Shown one piece after another: positions 5,940 to 6,421 of a DNA stretch of 6,421 nt. Source of the stretch: PVC group bacterium (GTDB lineage: Bacteria > Verrucomicrobiota > Kiritimatiellia > SS1-B-03-39 > PXDE01); contig PXDE01000215.1 in assembly GCA_003566475.1 (NCBI GenBank), positions 1 through 6,421 on the forward strand, written 5' to 3'. Every line of letters begins with the position of its first letter. The stretch's first letter is position 1. A model generated the notes under the pieces. That model saw nothing but the letters and a program-made list of their open reading frames with translations. It was not told the DNA's origin and did no database searches. The position numbers and the translations under genes are program-made.

Positions 5940-5960
5940 CTGAATCCGCCTAGGATTCAG
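5940..5960 (-). terminator. Perfect 8-bp hairpin downstream of the regulator gene
   Basis: CTGAATCC (5940-5947) and GGATTCAG (5953-5960) pair perfectly around a 5-base loop. The hairpin lies about 43 bases beyond the stop of the minus-strand regulator gene, a plausible place for a transcript end. It lacks a following T-run on the minus strand, so it may be a processing or repeat-derived structure instead. Confidence 0.4.
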
Positions 5961-6003
5961 ATGCCGTAGAGAACGCCGCCGGGGACGGGCCCGGGGAAGA
6001 GCT

Positions 6004-6421
6004 TCACCCATCCCGGGCCCGGAACCGCCCCGGGCTGGTTCCAAACCGACGGGCGAAGGCGATTTCGAGGTGACGCCGAGAGCCGAACCCGCAGGCGTGG
6101 GCGATCACCCCGATCCCGTCCTCGGTCGTGTGCAGCAGGTCCGCCGCCCGGTCCACCCTCCAGGCTTCGAGGGTCTGCCGCGGCGTCCGCCCGGTGACCC
6201 CGCGCAGCCGCATCTCGAGGGTCCGTCGACCCACCCCGGCCTCGGCGGCCATGCCGTCCACGCCCCAGTCCGGATCGTGGCCATGCCGCCGCACCGCCAG
6301 CAGGGCCCGGCGTACCACGGGGTCGGCATGGGCGATCCGGTCGGTCGAGGCGGCGGGAATCAGCGGCTCCGGCGGCACCGTCGGGATGGCGTTCGGCATG
6401 ACGGACTCTCCGGCCAGCCGA
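6004..6421 (-). CDS. XylR-like AraC-family regulator, C-terminal part; 5' end outside the window
   Basis: The frame is open to the window edge and encodes at least 138 residues. From the ATG at 6399, residues 47-66 form the first helix-turn-helix (VDGMAAEAGVGRRTLEMRLR) and about 95-117 the second (GIGVIAHACGFGSRRHLEIAF), followed by the usual FG-TSPG-FR ending, so this is a complete AraC DNA-binding domain. Upstream of that ATG the frame continues with RLAGESV, and the joined sequence RLAGES...PEPLIPAASTDRIAHADPVV matches the linker of XylR-type regulators, where a periplasmic-binding-like sugar-sensing domain ends in L-x-x-G-E, then I-P-P, then STD-x-x-x-x-DDP. I therefore read the ATG as internal. 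A GGAGAG 6 bases before it leaves open a separate 131-residue protein. XylR-type proteins usually control sugar-use genes; the targets here are unknown. Confidence 0.8.
   Translation of the reverse strand, partial: RLAGESVMPNAIPTVPPEPLIPAASTDRIAHADPVVRRALLAVRRHGHDPDWGVDGMAAEAGVGRRTLEMRLRGVTGRTPRQTLEAWRVDRAADLLHTTEDGIGVIAHACGFGSRRHLEIAFARRFGTSPGRFRARDG

Larger units (their letters stand above)
5734..6003. other. Gene-free spacer between Uma2 and the regulator
   Basis: No gene is supported here. The stretch holds a degenerate two-unit tandem duplication (5788-5920) and a perfect hairpin (5940-5960). The Uma2 promoter should lie near 5740-5800 on the minus strand, but I could not identify a -10/-35 pair. 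Confidence 0.6.

Noticed and set aside
5098..6003. Uma2 as part of a restriction-modification or toxin-antitoxin pair
   Set aside because: No methylase, antitoxin or other partner gene is adjacent; the family normally occurs as solitary genes.

Overview
The window is very GC-rich, and its coding regions show strong G/C preference at third codon positions. The gene content is a formylglycine-type sulfatase, an exported alpha-toroid/DUF4159 protein, a PHP-domain hydrolase, a Uma2-family protein and a XylR-like AraC regulator. With heavily repeat-laden spacers, this points to a member of the PVC group, most likely Planctomycetota or the Lentisphaerota/Kiritimatiellota side. That placement is inferred from family composition; there is no rRNA or phylogenetic marker here.

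Layout: (1) 75-827, minus: exported PHP-domain metal-dependent phosphoesterase with a complete metal-site motif set but an abrupt C-terminus; the bases beyond its stop (1-74) look like decayed continuation. (2) 828-1229: spacer with several dispersed repeat words. (3) 1230-1808, plus: broken sulfatase, with one frameshift inside the active-site motif, a second near 1715, and most of the C-terminal half missing. (4) 1809-1929: short spacer with a possible insertion-element scar. (5) 1930-4542, plus: dominant gene of the window, an 870-residue secreted protein with an acidic tract, an arginine/threonine-rich segment, an alpha-toroid (prenyltransferase/terpene-cyclase-like) region and a C-terminal DUF4159 domain. 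(6) 4539-5097: two tandem hairpin-forming repeats at its stop codon, then about 500 bases of repeat mosaic sharing words with spacer 2, three of the four inverted. (7) 5098-5733, minus: Uma2-family (DUF820) protein. (8) 5734-6003: spacer with a degenerate tandem duplication and a perfect 8-bp hairpin. (9) 6004-6421, minus: C-terminal end of a XylR-type AraC regulator whose 5' part lies outside the window.

No operon is visible. Genes are mostly isolated, separated by long non-coding repeat-rich spacers, and on both strands. The sulfatase and probably the PHP gene are decaying next to these repeats, so the window reads as a degenerating, rearranging accessory region around one intact large exported protein rather than a coherent pathway. 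I found no CRISPR array, tRNA, rRNA or intact transposase, and no clear new multi-gene system. The most unusual items are the domain architecture of the large protein and the shared, partly inverted composite repeats.
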